The notes below the pieces were generated by a model. That model made no database searches. It was not told the DNA's origin and was given only the letters and a program-made list of their open reading frames with translations. A DNA stretch of 38,649 bases, taken from contig JQIX01000027.1 of NCBI GenBank assembly GCA_003934925.1, positions 1 to 38,649 of the forward strand, written 5' to 3'. The translations under genes and the position numbers were made by a program. Shown in pieces: positions 17,411-25,429 of the stretch; within the stretch, counting starts at the first letter, position 1, and every line of letters begins with the position of its first letter. Origin of the DNA: Epsilonproteobacteria bacterium (ex Lamellibrachia satsuma) (lineage in GTDB: Bacteria; Campylobacterota; Campylobacteria; Campylobacterales; Sulfurovaceae).

Positions 17411-17698
17411 TTAGCCTGTTGATCCATTGTTGAACACCAAAGCACTTAAAATACCAGCAAGAGATGCAATGAATACAATAGTGTAGCCTGTAGGTAAATC
17501 AAAGAGATACGAAAGTATCATAGAGAGGATAATAAGGAATGATCCTGTAATCCATGCAAAAGGCAGCTTTGTAAACCTTGTTTGAAGCAATGAGAGAAAA
17601 GCCGGGACGATAAGAAGTACAAAAACTACCAGAACCCCTGCAAGCTGTACAGATGATGTGACTGTTAATGCCAACAGCCCAAAGAAGAATATCTCTTT
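17253..17698 (+). repeat. Long direct repeat, right copy (446 bp)
   Basis: Partner of 13815-14263. It contains a truncated, frameshifted 3' fragment of the 12847 gene (17253-17410), the shared hairpin (17392-17428) and the intact 3' end of znuB. The two copies have equal length apart from the two A-tract indels. Confidence 0.93.
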
Positions 17699-18163
17699 TT
17701 TTATACCTGAAAGTTTTTTATGGAAAAAAGAAAAAAGCAGTGCGATACCGCTATAGAGGATCAATGGTTCCCACAGGTCAGATGCTGAAGTAAAAAGAAT
17801 ATCTGTTGCCTGGAGCTTGTTGAAAAGTTCTGTTCCCTGAGTTGTATTGGAAAGAAGTACAATAATACTGCTTGCTCCCAATGCGTACAGCATACCGATA
17901 AATGCTTCAATATGTTTGACACGATAGGTTGCTACAGAAATCAGCAGGGCTCCGATAAGTGCGAATATCAATGTAAATACAAAAGCATATTTCCCTTCAA
18001 AGAACAGAAGACTCACAGCCACACCGATAGCTGCAAATTGTCCTATGGCAAGATCAGTAAAGATGACACCGCGTTTAATGATCTCCAGTCCAAAAATACT
18101 ATGAATGAAGACCAGCAGAATTGCTAAAGCAAAGGCTGGCCATAAAAGAGAGATCAGTGACAT
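17411..18163 (-). CDS. znuB: Zinc/manganese-type ABC transporter permease
   Basis: Inner-membrane permease (250 residues) of the ABC-3 family that moves Zn, Mn or Fe handed over by a periplasmic binding protein. Successive hydrophobic helices and the conserved GVIFTDLAIGQFAAIGVA segment (about 32-49) and AGVLVVFVLLIVPA block (about 178-191) fit the family. It starts 10 nt inside znuA, so the two are translationally coupled. No ATPase (ZnuC) gene lies next to it. Its 3' end lies in the right copy of the long direct repeat, which shows the insertion happened exactly at its downstream end. Confidence 0.9.
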   Translation of the reverse strand: MSLISLLWPAFALAILLVFIHSIFGLEIIKRGVIFTDLAIGQFAAIGVAVSLLFFEGKYAFVFTLIFALIGALLISVATYRVKHIEAFIGMLYALGASSIIVLLSNTTQGTELFNKLQATDILFTSASDLWEPLILYSGIALLFSFFHKKLSGIKKEIFFFGLLALTVTSSVQLAGVLVVFVLLIVPAFLSLLQTRFTKLPFAWITGSFLIILSMILSYLFDLPTGYTIVFIASLAGILSALVFNNGSTG

Positions 18164-19035
18164 AATCGTGTTGCTATGGTTTCATAAAATGTTTTTAATG
18201 TATCTGTGCCGCTTACTGCACCGACATCGTGTGGTATGACAGTGACCTTTGCACCGGTTTTAGCTGCAATAAAATGTGCTGTCTTTTTTTCATGATAAGG
18301 GTCTTGCAAAATCATTTTAATATTCTCTTTTTTCATTTTTTGAATCAAGGCAATTGTGTGTTTTGAACTTGGAGCGATACCAGGAAGTGGCTCAATGGTC
18401 GCTGTAGATCTGATACCATAACGTTTAAGTAAATAATTGTAGAGTTCATGATATTGCACCACTTTTTTACTTTTGCACGTTTTCATCTGTGCATCGAATG
18501 TTTTCAAAAATCTTTTCCATTTTGTAGCAAATTGAGTCAGATTATGATGATACTCCTGTGCATGAGATATATCGAGTTGTGATAGTTTTTTTGTTACATA
18601 TTTAGCTATAGGAATGATATTGTGAGGATCACTATTAAAGTGAGGATTTCCTTCCGGATGCACATCGCCATAGGCACGGGAGACAGCTTTTGGCTTATCA
18701 ATGAGTCTGATGGCATGACTGGCATCTACAAATCCTGTTGAGCTTATCCGTACTTTGGGGTTGTTGGCACTTTTCAATAAAGGTGGCAACCAGCCTATTT
18801 CCAGTCCTGCCCCGTTGGCAACAAGCATATCTGCACGTGCAATGGCAGGGATGAGTGAAGGTTTTGGAATAACAAAATGAGGATCGAATCTGGGTGAAGC
18901 CAACACTTTGACTTTGACATTATCTCCTCCTACTGCTTTGACGATCCTGCCTAAATAAGGGTAACTTGCTACCACATTGAATTGTGCGAATACTACTGTA
19001 GAAAGTAGGCTTAAGAGTAGAGTTGTTTTTTTCAT
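18154..19035 (-). CDS. znuA: Periplasmic zinc-type metal-binding protein of an ABC transporter
   Basis: Cluster A-I substrate-binding protein, 293 residues. A signal peptide (MKKTTLLLSLLSTVVFAQ) is followed by FNVVASYPYLGRIVKAVGGD. Likely metal ligands are the His in DPHFVIP, the His in GNPHFNSDPHN, the His in QYHELYNYL and an acidic residue near MILQDPYHEKK. The long His-rich loop of classical ZnuA is missing, so zinc is likely but Mn or Fe cannot be ruled out. It lies 9 nt after the upstream outer-membrane-protein gene and overlaps znuB. Confidence 0.88.
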   Translation of the reverse strand: MKKTTLLLSLLSTVVFAQFNVVASYPYLGRIVKAVGGDNVKVKVLASPRFDPHFVIPKPSLIPAIARADMLVANGAGLEIGWLPPLLKSANNPKVRISSTGFVDASHAIRLIDKPKAVSRAYGDVHPEGNPHFNSDPHNIIPIAKYVTKKLSQLDISHAQEYHHNLTQFATKWKRFLKTFDAQMKTCKSKKVVQYHELYNYLLKRYGIRSTATIEPLPGIAPSSKHTIALIQKMKKENIKMILQDPYHEKKTAHFIAAKTGAKVTVIPHDVGAVSGTDTLKTFYETIATRLCH

Positions 19036-19044
19036 AGTATGCTC

Positions 19045-20352
19045 CTAAAATGCATGAGCGCCGTGTGCGCCTGCCTCAATGGTAAATCCTAAGAGGATCT
19101 CGGAAATATTTTTACGCTGATCATCTGTGCCAAAGGCTTTTGATCGGTCGTATGTGTACTGAAGTCTGAACTTTGTAAATTCAAACGGTTTATACTCCAG
19201 CATAGCTGTATATCGGTCAAGATCATCAGGTTGATCGGAGATATTTTTAAATAGATCATCATAGCGGATACCTGCTGCCCAGTTCTGGTCATACTGATAG
19301 ACCAGTTGCGTATAATATCCGGCTTGCTTCTCTGAGCCGCTGTCTGTTGTTTTGTCACGATAAAGCAGTTCGGATTGCCATAAAAGACTGCTGTAACTGT
19401 CCAAAGCTGTCTTAATAGTAAGGTCAGCACCGTAGAGATCAGTATTGTGCCCATCCTCATTTTTCCCGTGTGCTATGGATGTGCCGGCCAGGAGTGTAGT
19501 TGTATCGGTAAGGTCAAAACTGCTTTTGAGATAGCCTATATAGAGATTATTCTCTTCTGTGTCTCCGAAACTGACATCATTGTTGCCCTGCATTGCTTCA
19601 AATCCAGCCATCAGATAGGTATCGGTAGGGAGTACCCATTGAAGCTGTACTCCTGCATCGTTGATCCCCTCGGTACCAAGAAGTGCTTCAAAAGCAAGAG
19701 GTTGTGAGGTAAATTTCCATGCATGCTGATGGATCGAATTGATACGCCCGAATTCGCTTCTGAATTTTCCTGCTTTTGCACGAAGACCATAAGGCAAAGT
19801 ACGAGAAGTGATATAGGCTTCTTCTATCTCGAATTCATCAGGATGCAGATGGAAGATCGCATCTGCATCAAAGTAGGGACCTACGGTTGAGTGGAGGGCA
19901 AGTTCTGCATAGTTAAAGTTGAATCCGCGGTTTTTGTTGAATGGGATTTCTGCTTCAGCACTTGGATCATAAGTACTGAATCCTGGCATATAATAGGTTT
20001 CATATGTACTGTTGTCTACATTTCTTCCGACAGCAGAACCGTCCAGGATCAAAGCTATGTCCGGCAGGAATGATTTTTGATCAAAGGTTTTTGTGGTTTG
20101 TACTGTAGGTATCTCTTCTTGTTGTGTTTTGGCTACAGCAATCTGTTTTTTAGTTTCACGTATTGTTCTGGCTTGTCTTTTGGCTATTTTTGCCTGTTTG
20201 GTTTGCTTTTTTTCTAGTACCTCGAGACGTTTTTGCAGTGCCTGTGTTGTTTTGATCTGTTGTGCCAGAAGTGCTTTGACTTCTTCAAGTTCGCTCTGTG
20301 CGAAAAGGCTGACGGAGGCAGCCATGGACAACAGTATGATTTTTTTTGTCAT
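19045..20352 (-). CDS. Outer-membrane beta-barrel protein with N-terminal coiled coil, metal-operon linked
   Basis: 435-residue exported protein. The start at 20352 has AGGAAAA upstream and gives the signal MTKKIILLSMAASVSLFAQ; the longer frame adds 13 unrelated residues. Residues ~20-75 form a coiled coil (LEEVKALLAQQIKTTQALQK and lysine-rich heptads), as in trimeric porins that anchor to peptidoglycan. The rest is rich in alternating, aromatic-ended strands (for example YLMAGFEAMQGNNDV, FRLQYTYD) ending in a hydrophobic C terminus. It lies directly before znuA, so a role in zinc entry through the outer membrane is plausible. I cannot assign a named family. Confidence 0.78.
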   Translation of the reverse strand: MTKKIILLSMAASVSLFAQSELEEVKALLAQQIKTTQALQKRLEVLEKKQTKQAKIAKRQARTIRETKKQIAVAKTQQEEIPTVQTTKTFDQKSFLPDIALILDGSAVGRNVDNSTYETYYMPGFSTYDPSAEAEIPFNKNRGFNFNYAELALHSTVGPYFDADAIFHLHPDEFEIEEAYITSRTLPYGLRAKAGKFRSEFGRINSIHQHAWKFTSQPLAFEALLGTEGINDAGVQLQWVLPTDTYLMAGFEAMQGNNDVSFGDTEENNLYIGYLKSSFDLTDTTTLLAGTSIAHGKNEDGHNTDLYGADLTIKTALDSYSSLLWQSELLYRDKTTDSGSEKQAGYYTQLVYQYDQNWAAGIRYDDLFKNISDQPDDLDRYTAMLEYKPFEFTKFRLQYTYDRSKAFGTDDQRKNISEILLGFTIEAGAHGAHAF

Positions 20353-20465
20353 GTTTTTTCCTAAAATAATTAAAAATAAAATAGTATGCATTATTCGCTT
20401 TTTAAGTCCGGATTCGGAGACGAATAAGTGATATACCGTGAATGTTGCTTGTTTGATAATTGATT

Positions 20466-20747
20466 TTAGAAGAAAAGAGGAGGGGCTTGTGCATTAAAGC
20501 CTTTTGTTGCGGTAAAAAAGAGAGCTGTTTCATAAAATCTGATCTGTTCGGAAACACTATTTCGGACTGTGGGCAGAATAACGGGTTCCGGCATATCTCC
20601 ACTATGAAGGTTTTTAACGACTACACATACTTTACAGTCATCATGGGGAACGAGTGCGTCATGGTGGATGTGTGTTGCCCCAAGATAGGAAGAGAAGAGG
20701 TAAAAAAAGAGGAGAAAATGTATGACATGATGTTTTGTTTGTTTCAC
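20466..20747 (-). CDS. Small exported His/Cys protein at the head of the znu operon
   Basis: 93-residue protein starting at GTG (20747), 6-7 nt after AGGAG. It has a hydrophobic signal (HHVIHFLLFFYLFSSYLGA) and then THIHHDALVPHDDCKVCVVVKNLH, a cluster of His, Asp and a CxxC that looks like a metal site. It ends with QAPPLFF, similar to the APP-containing tails of DUF2946-type small proteins found near metal-transport genes. The role is unknown: metal sensing or chaperoning is possible. It is followed by the outer-membrane protein, znuA and znuB on the same strand. A minus-strand -10 candidate (TATACT, 20774-20769) suggests this gene begins the operon. Confidence 0.7.
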   Translation of the reverse strand: MKQTKHHVIHFLLFFYLFSSYLGATHIHHDALVPHDDCKVCVVVKNLHSGDMPEPVILPTVRNSVSEQIRFYETALFFTATKGFNAQAPPLFF

Positions 20748-20768
20748 AAATATCTCCTGTTTTTTGAA

Positions 20769-20774
20769 AGTATA
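20769..20774 (-). promoter_or_regulatory. Candidate -10 for the small-protein/znuA/znuB operon
   Basis: TATACT on the minus strand lies 22 nt before the GTG at 20747, in the 38-nt gap after the porin gene. No -35 is evident and no Zur site could be recognised by eye. Confidence 0.35.
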
Positions 20775-20785
20775 GCTTATTATGT

Positions 20786-21964
20786 CTAAAATGTATAGTT
20801 GACAAATATCCTTGTATTTTTGAACTTATCTGCATTGATCTTATCGTCTATATCACTATAAAATGCATCGATACCCAGCTTGTCATTGAATGCATAACTT
20901 ACACCTATATCCAGCTCATCTGTATCTGTACCGGAAGCATCAGTCAATGTGAGTTTTCCTACAGAAAGTGTCAGTCCGGCAAGACCTGCATCACTCGCAT
21001 CCCATTCTGCATTCAGCAGCAATGCTTCTCCGTCAGATCCAGCCTCTACAAGGGTCATAAAGTTGGATGAAGTAAAGAATGGTCCTCCCCCAAAGCCATT
21101 GCTGGCTGCATTGTCATTACTTTTGTTATAGGCTGCAAGCAGAGTCACACCGGCATAGCCTGCACTGGCACTCATCCCGTATATAGAAGCGGCATCAGTG
21201 CCTGAAGCACTGTAGTTCTCTGAAGCATACTGTGCTCCCAATGCATAAGAGAAACCGTTTGACTCACCCTCATAGTTCACATCTGCATAAACGATACTGT
21301 CAATATCAAAATCTTTAAGATTGTAATACCAGCCTGAAGCTGTCAAGCCCTGTATCCCTTCATAGATCACCCCAAAGGTTTGAACATTGTTGCTGCCGTT
21401 AATTTTCGTAAATTTTGATGGTTTGTCAAAATCTACACCTGCACCTTTTTGAAGTTGGGCAAGTATGATCGTTGTATCTGCTATGTCTTTGTTGATCAAA
21501 ACGGCAGCTTCATAGGTATCGGGGATCATTCCTATATCATCTGTATCTGCAAATGGAGTATCTATCTCCTGTCGGCCTATTTTCAGTGTGGTATTACCCC
21601 ATTGACCTTGTAGGTATGCTTCCCCGAGGATAGAGTAAGAGTTATTGTTTGTATCAAAAAATGAGTATCCTGCACCATCATGTTGTCCCAAAGAATTTGT
21701 AGTGTAAAAACTGGCTCCTGCACTGAGGCCGTTCCATGCTTTTGTTTCTATGTGTAGTTTACCCCCCAGTGCCAAGTCTGTATTTGATTTGTCATCATGT
21801 TGGTAACCAAATCTGATATATCCGTCTAGCGTTTTAAAAAGAGCATCATTTTGTTGCGCATCTTCTACTTTTACGGTTGGCTCTACAGGTACTATGTCCC
21901 CTTTTGCATAAATATCAATACTCATTATCATTAATATGATTGTGTGTAGCAAGACCTTTTTCAT
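20786..21964 (-). CDS. Outer-membrane porin, OprD-like (Campylobacterota type)
   Basis: 392-residue barrel. The signal peptide (KKVLLHTIILMIMSIDIYA) is followed by the tag KGDIVPVEPTVKVEDA and then the conserved FKTLDGYIRFGYQHD start of the barrel. LKIGRQEIDTPFADTDDIGMIP is the hallmark of epsilonproteobacterial OprD-family porins. The end RIFVNYTF finishes with Phe, as needed for outer-membrane insertion. Located 46 nt after feoA on the same strand, it is likely part of the iron-regulated transcript and might admit Fe(II) or a small ligand. The N-terminal tag is also found in the TorF-like protein at 24622. Confidence 0.85.
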   Translation of the reverse strand: MKKVLLHTIILMIMSIDIYAKGDIVPVEPTVKVEDAQQNDALFKTLDGYIRFGYQHDDKSNTDLALGGKLHIETKAWNGLSAGASFYTTNSLGQHDGAGYSFFDTNNNSYSILGEAYLQGQWGNTTLKIGRQEIDTPFADTDDIGMIPDTYEAAVLINKDIADTTIILAQLQKGAGVDFDKPSKFTKINGSNNVQTFGVIYEGIQGLTASGWYYNLKDFDIDSIVYADVNYEGESNGFSYALGAQYASENYSASGTDAASIYGMSASAGYAGVTLLAAYNKSNDNAASNGFGGGPFFTSSNFMTLVEAGSDGEALLLNAEWDASDAGLAGLTLSVGKLTLTDASGTDTDELDIGVSYAFNDKLGIDAFYSDIDDKINADKFKNTRIFVNYTF

Positions 21965-21992
21965 TTTTCCTCTTTGTTTTTTATTTATATTT

Positions 21993-22014
21993 GGTTGGCT
22001 AAAGCCAACCCTAC
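21993..22014 (-). repeat. REP-like palindrome overlapping the feoA stop codon
   Basis: GGTTGGCTAAAGCCAACC (21993-22010) is a perfect 7-bp stem with a TAAA loop. On the minus strand it is headed by GTAG (22014-22011), and the TAG of that tetranucleotide is the feoA stop. Form and GTAG head match RAYT-type REPs. The sequence differs from the pair at 7215-7299. Confidence 0.7.
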
Positions 22015-22241
22015 GATTCTATTTTTTTAATTTCTATTTTGTCTGCTTCATCAGCTCTGACTGCAATGAGTGTGGACCCGACTTCTATCTCCATAGTCTG
22101 TTTTGCAAGGGAACATCCTTTGACAAGAAGCTCCTCTCCGCGCATCACACCAAAGGAGCTGAAACGGTCTCTTAATGCTTTATCTGCATTGATCTTGATG
22201 ATCTCTGCTTTGTCACCCTTTGTTAATTCGCTTAGTTTCAT
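22011..22241 (-). CDS. feoA: Ferrous iron transport protein A
   Basis: Small cytoplasmic SH3-like protein, 76 residues, that binds and modulates FeoB. Family features are the MKLSELTKGDKAEI start, the LRDRFSSFGVMRGEEL stretch and the closing LIAVRADEADKIEI. It lies 3 nt downstream of feoB, the reverse of the order seen in many bacteria, and its stop codon is built into a REP palindrome. Cotranscription with feoB from the Fur-box region upstream is expected. Confidence 0.93.
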   Translation of the reverse strand: MKLSELTKGDKAEIIKINADKALRDRFSSFGVMRGEELLVKGCSLAKQTMEIEVGSTLIAVRADEADKIEIKKIES

Positions 22242-22244
22242 ATG

Positions 22245-24368
22245 TTATCCTCCTGCTATCATTAATGTAGCTCTATATGCTATAAAACTCAGTATCCAGG
22301 CACTAATAGTGGTCATAAAAAATAGATAGACCAGATATTTCCATCCGCCGGCTTCTCTGGCAAAGACCATAGAAGCAGCCAGGCAGGGAAGGTAGATCAT
22401 GACAAAGACAATGAATGCAACGGCTGAAGCAAAAGGTATATTTGCTTTGATCTGTGTGATGAGTCCTTGACTGTTCTGGTCCATTTCATCTCCCAGTGCA
22501 TAAAGTACCCCAAGTGTAGAAACGACCACTTCTTTTGCAGCCAGTCCTGCTTCGAGTGCAACAGACATACGCCAGTCAAATCCCAGAGGTGCAAAGAACG
22601 GCTCTGTGGCATGTCCTATTTTTCCTAAGTAACTTTGCTCCAGTAATTCAAGTGAAAGTTCATTATTTAATTTAGTTTTTGCATCTGTGTTTACAGCCTG
22701 TTCTATTTTTGTTTGATAGTGAGTTTCAAGTTCATGGTTTTTAGGGTAATTGCTTGCAAACCAGATAAATACGGATGCTGCCAGAATGAATGTACCGGCT
22801 TTGTTCAAGTAGCTTTTTGACTGTCCATAGACAGTATGCCAGATGAGTTTAAGTGATGGCATACGGTACTTTGGCATTTCCATGACGAATGGTTCATCAT
22901 CTCCCTTGAAAACAAATATCTTCAGTGCTTTTGCCATGAAAAGTCCAAGCATTGCTCCGGATATATAAATGATGAAGAGAATGTTTCCCGCCTCTTCCTG
23001 GGCAAAAAATGCCCCTGCAAACAGTACATAGATAGGCAGTCTTGCACCACAACTCATAAAACCTATGATAAAGAGGGTAATGAGTCTGTCTTTTTCGTTT
23101 TTAAGTGTTCTTGCCGCCATATATGCCGGGACGGAACAGCCAAATCCGGTAACAAGAGGAATGAAGCTTTTACCATGCAGGCCAAATTTATGGAAGAAGC
23201 CATCGAGCAGAAATGCAACACGGCTCATGTATCCTGTAGTCTCCAGCAATGCAATACCAAGAAAAAGGATCATAATATTCGGTAGGAACATGATCACGGC
23301 ACCTACGCCGCCTATCATCCCATCTGCAACAAGTGAGCCCATCTCCCCATCACCCAGTAGAAATTTGGTTTGATCACCAAGCCATCCAAAGCCTGTATCT
23401 ATGTAATCCATAGGTACGCTCCCTAGCTTAAATGTAAGCTGGAAAAGCGCCCACATGAAAAAAAGGAAAAGAGGAATACCAAGTATATTGTTAATGAGAA
23501 GATTATCTATTTTTTGTGTAAGATTTTTTGCCTTCATGGATTTGACAGACATCACTTCCATTTTTGCACCTTTTGCGAAGGCAAAGTGTTCATCTGCAAA
23601 GATCTGCTCCAAGTCTTTGGTGCTGGTATGCAGATAAATGTGATTTAGCGCTTCTCTTATAATAGGAAGCAGTTCTATCCAGATCGGTTCATCATGCATT
23701 TTTTTATAAATGTCTTCATCTTCCTGTAAAAGTTTGACAGCAAGGTGACGGTAGGGAAGAGGGGTTTTATAGTTCTTCTCTTTCATAAATGAGACAATAT
23801 GTGCTATCTCTTCTTCTATATGATCGCTGTAGACCACTTTTGAAGTCGTCTGTGGCTTTTCAAACACTTCAACAATCGCATGTTTGAGTTCTTCAATTCC
23901 CTCTTTGGTATTTGCAGAGGTCTTAATACAGGGTACGCCCAAAATAGCAGAAAGCTGTTTCTCATCTATCTCTATACCTTCATTTCTTGCTTCATCACTC
24001 ATATTGAGGGCTACGATTACTTTCTTACCTGTTTCCAGAAGCTGTGTGGTAAAGAGTAGGTTTCTTTGTAGGTTGGTAGAGTCAACTACATTTACGATGA
24101 TATCGTATTCATTACTTTGAAGAAAACTTTTGGTTACCTTCTCTTCAATGGTATATTCTGTTAAAGAATAGGCACCCGGAAGGTCGATAATATGTACTTC
24201 GTAGTCTTTACAGGATTTTTCATCACAGATATTATAAATAACCTCTGTTTTGTCAACTGTAACACCGGAAAAATTCCCTACTCTAAGTTTAGCGTTTGAT
24301 ACGGCATTGATTAGAGAACTTTTCCCTACGTTAGGCTGTCCTGCAAGTGCAACGATGATCGGTTTCAT
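22245..24368 (-). CDS. feoB: Ferrous iron transporter FeoB
   Basis: 707-residue GTP-gated Fe(II) permease of the inner membrane. The N-terminal G domain shows G1 GQPNVGKSS (10-18), G3 DLPG and G4 NMSD, followed by a helical GDI region. The membrane part contains the two Gate motifs with conserved cysteines (for example LVTGFGCSVPA and IGFMSCGARLPIY). The ATG at 24368 has AAGGA about 11 nt upstream. It heads a likely operon feoB-feoA-porin. Two Fur-box-like sites are found upstream. Confidence 0.96.
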   Translation of the reverse strand: MKPIIVALAGQPNVGKSSLINAVSNAKLRVGNFSGVTVDKTEVIYNICDEKSCKDYEVHIIDLPGAYSLTEYTIEEKVTKSFLQSNEYDIIVNVVDSTNLQRNLLFTTQLLETGKKVIVALNMSDEARNEGIEIDEKQLSAILGVPCIKTSANTKEGIEELKHAIVEVFEKPQTTSKVVYSDHIEEEIAHIVSFMKEKNYKTPLPYRHLAVKLLQEDEDIYKKMHDEPIWIELLPIIREALNHIYLHTSTKDLEQIFADEHFAFAKGAKMEVMSVKSMKAKNLTQKIDNLLINNILGIPLFLFFMWALFQLTFKLGSVPMDYIDTGFGWLGDQTKFLLGDGEMGSLVADGMIGGVGAVIMFLPNIMILFLGIALLETTGYMSRVAFLLDGFFHKFGLHGKSFIPLVTGFGCSVPAYMAARTLKNEKDRLITLFIIGFMSCGARLPIYVLFAGAFFAQEEAGNILFIIYISGAMLGLFMAKALKIFVFKGDDEPFVMEMPKYRMPSLKLIWHTVYGQSKSYLNKAGTFILAASVFIWFASNYPKNHELETHYQTKIEQAVNTDAKTKLNNELSLELLEQSYLGKIGHATEPFFAPLGFDWRMSVALEAGLAAKEVVVSTLGVLYALGDEMDQNSQGLITQIKANIPFASAVAFIVFVMIYLPCLAASMVFAREAGGWKYLVYLFFMTTISAWILSFIAYRATLMIAGG

Positions 24369-24403
24369 GGATTATAAATCCTTATATTTATTTAGAAGTA
24401 AAA

Positions 24404-24490
24404 ATGAAAACAATTATCATTTAGTTTCTTTAGGAGTAATTTACACTTATTAACCTTAAACTATGTTAAATTGAGATTCATTATCAATAA
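24404..24490 (-). promoter_or_regulatory. feoB promoter region with two candidate Fur boxes
   Basis: On the minus strand, AAATGATAATTG (within 24424-24404) and TTATTGATAATGAATC (within 24490-24473) resemble parts of the Fur consensus GATAATGATAATCATTATC. Their spacing upstream of feoB suits iron-dependent repression. Assigned by eye only. Confidence 0.5.
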
Positions 24491-24559
24491 ATTGTTGATT
24501 TAATATATTTTGGAGTGAAATTGTAGAGTATAAATGTAATAAAATAAGCAGAAAAAGTT

Positions 24560-24605
24560 CCCAAACACTCTCCGAAGAGGAGAGTGATATATTCAATAGT
24601 TTGGG
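24560..24605 (-). terminator. Terminator downstream of the TorF-like gene
   Basis: CACTCTCC-GAAGA-GGAGAGTG (24566-24586) is an 8-bp stem. On the minus strand it is followed by TTTGGGAACTTTTT, giving a U-run. Flanking CCCAAAC (24560-24566) and GTTTGGG (24599-24605) could pair as an alternative outer stem. A further hairpin ACAAGTTT/AAACTTGT (24611-24633) encloses the TorF-like stop codon. Confidence 0.65.
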
Positions 24606-24621
24606 AGATTACAAGTTTTGA

Positions 24622-25332
24622 TTAGAAACTTGTGCTAATTGTAGCTACAACGTGGTCTTCATCATCGAAACCAGATGCAGCATCTGCATCAAAGTTTGTA
24701 TAAGCTACGTTTAATTCAAATTTACCGATTTCTTTTGAAAGTGAAACAATATAGTTTGTTCCTACATCTTTATAATCACCATAAGATGCTGCAAAAGTTA
24801 ATTCCATTGGCAGTTCGACATCTCCACCTATTTCCCAGTAATCGGTATTGAAGTCATCTAAAGCATATGAATATTTTCCGTTTACTCCAACCATACCAAA
24901 ATCTTTACTAAGACCTAAATATAATTCATCTGGGTTATCTGAAATTGAAGCACCACTATTTGGATATGTATATAGTATATATCCAATATCAAATCCTATA
25001 CCAGCAATCTCATTTTTATAACCAGCATAAAAATCTGCTTCTAATGAGTTGTCTGATGCAGTATTAAAGTCAACATTTGAACCCCAAGTACCAAGATAAA
25101 AACCTTTGTACTCTAAATCAATACCACCTTGTACAGCAGGAGCATTAGATGTTTGTGTCATACCTCTCCATACATAATTACTTGTAATTGCAAGATTTGC
25201 ACTGATAGCCAGATCAGATTCTGAAGCCGGTGCTTCAGCTGTAACTGTGGGTTCTACCGGAGCAATATCTCCGCCTGCGAATGCAGAACTTACAGCCAAT
25301 GCTGCTATTAAACTTAATTTTGTAAACTTCAT
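24622..25332 (-). CDS. TorF family putative porin
   Basis: 236-residue outer-membrane protein matching the TorF/TIGR02001 family: signal MKFTKLSLIAALAVSSAFA, then a linker GGDIAPVEPTVTAEAPASES, then the typical first strand SANLAITSNYVWRGMTQTSNAPAVQGGIDL and later alternating strands, ending VVATISTSF with a terminal Phe. Function in this family is not established; transport of small solutes is assumed. The linker repeats the GDIxPVEPTV tag of the porin at 20786. A Fur-like AT-rich palindromic stretch (TATTATGATAACAT, near 25372-25390 on the minus strand) lies upstream, with AAGGA before the ATG. Confidence 0.85.
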   Translation of the reverse strand: MKFTKLSLIAALAVSSAFAGGDIAPVEPTVTAEAPASESDLAISANLAITSNYVWRGMTQTSNAPAVQGGIDLEYKGFYLGTWGSNVDFNTASDNSLEADFYAGYKNEIAGIGFDIGYILYTYPNSGASISDNPDELYLGLSKDFGMVGVNGKYSYALDDFNTDYWEIGGDVELPMELTFAASYGDYKDVGTNYIVSLSKEIGKFELNVAYTNFDADAASGFDDEDHVVATISTSF

Positions 25333-25429
25333 GTTAATTCCTTGTTTTAAATTGGATAGGGAAATGTTATCATAATAGTTAATAAAAGATAAATGAATAA
25401 GTGATTAAATTTTAGGCAATTGTGTTTTT

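Noticed and set aside
13815-17698. Direct repeats as transposon target-site duplication
   Set aside because: At ~447 bp they are far longer than any transposase-made duplication, and no terminal inverted repeats or transposase are present.
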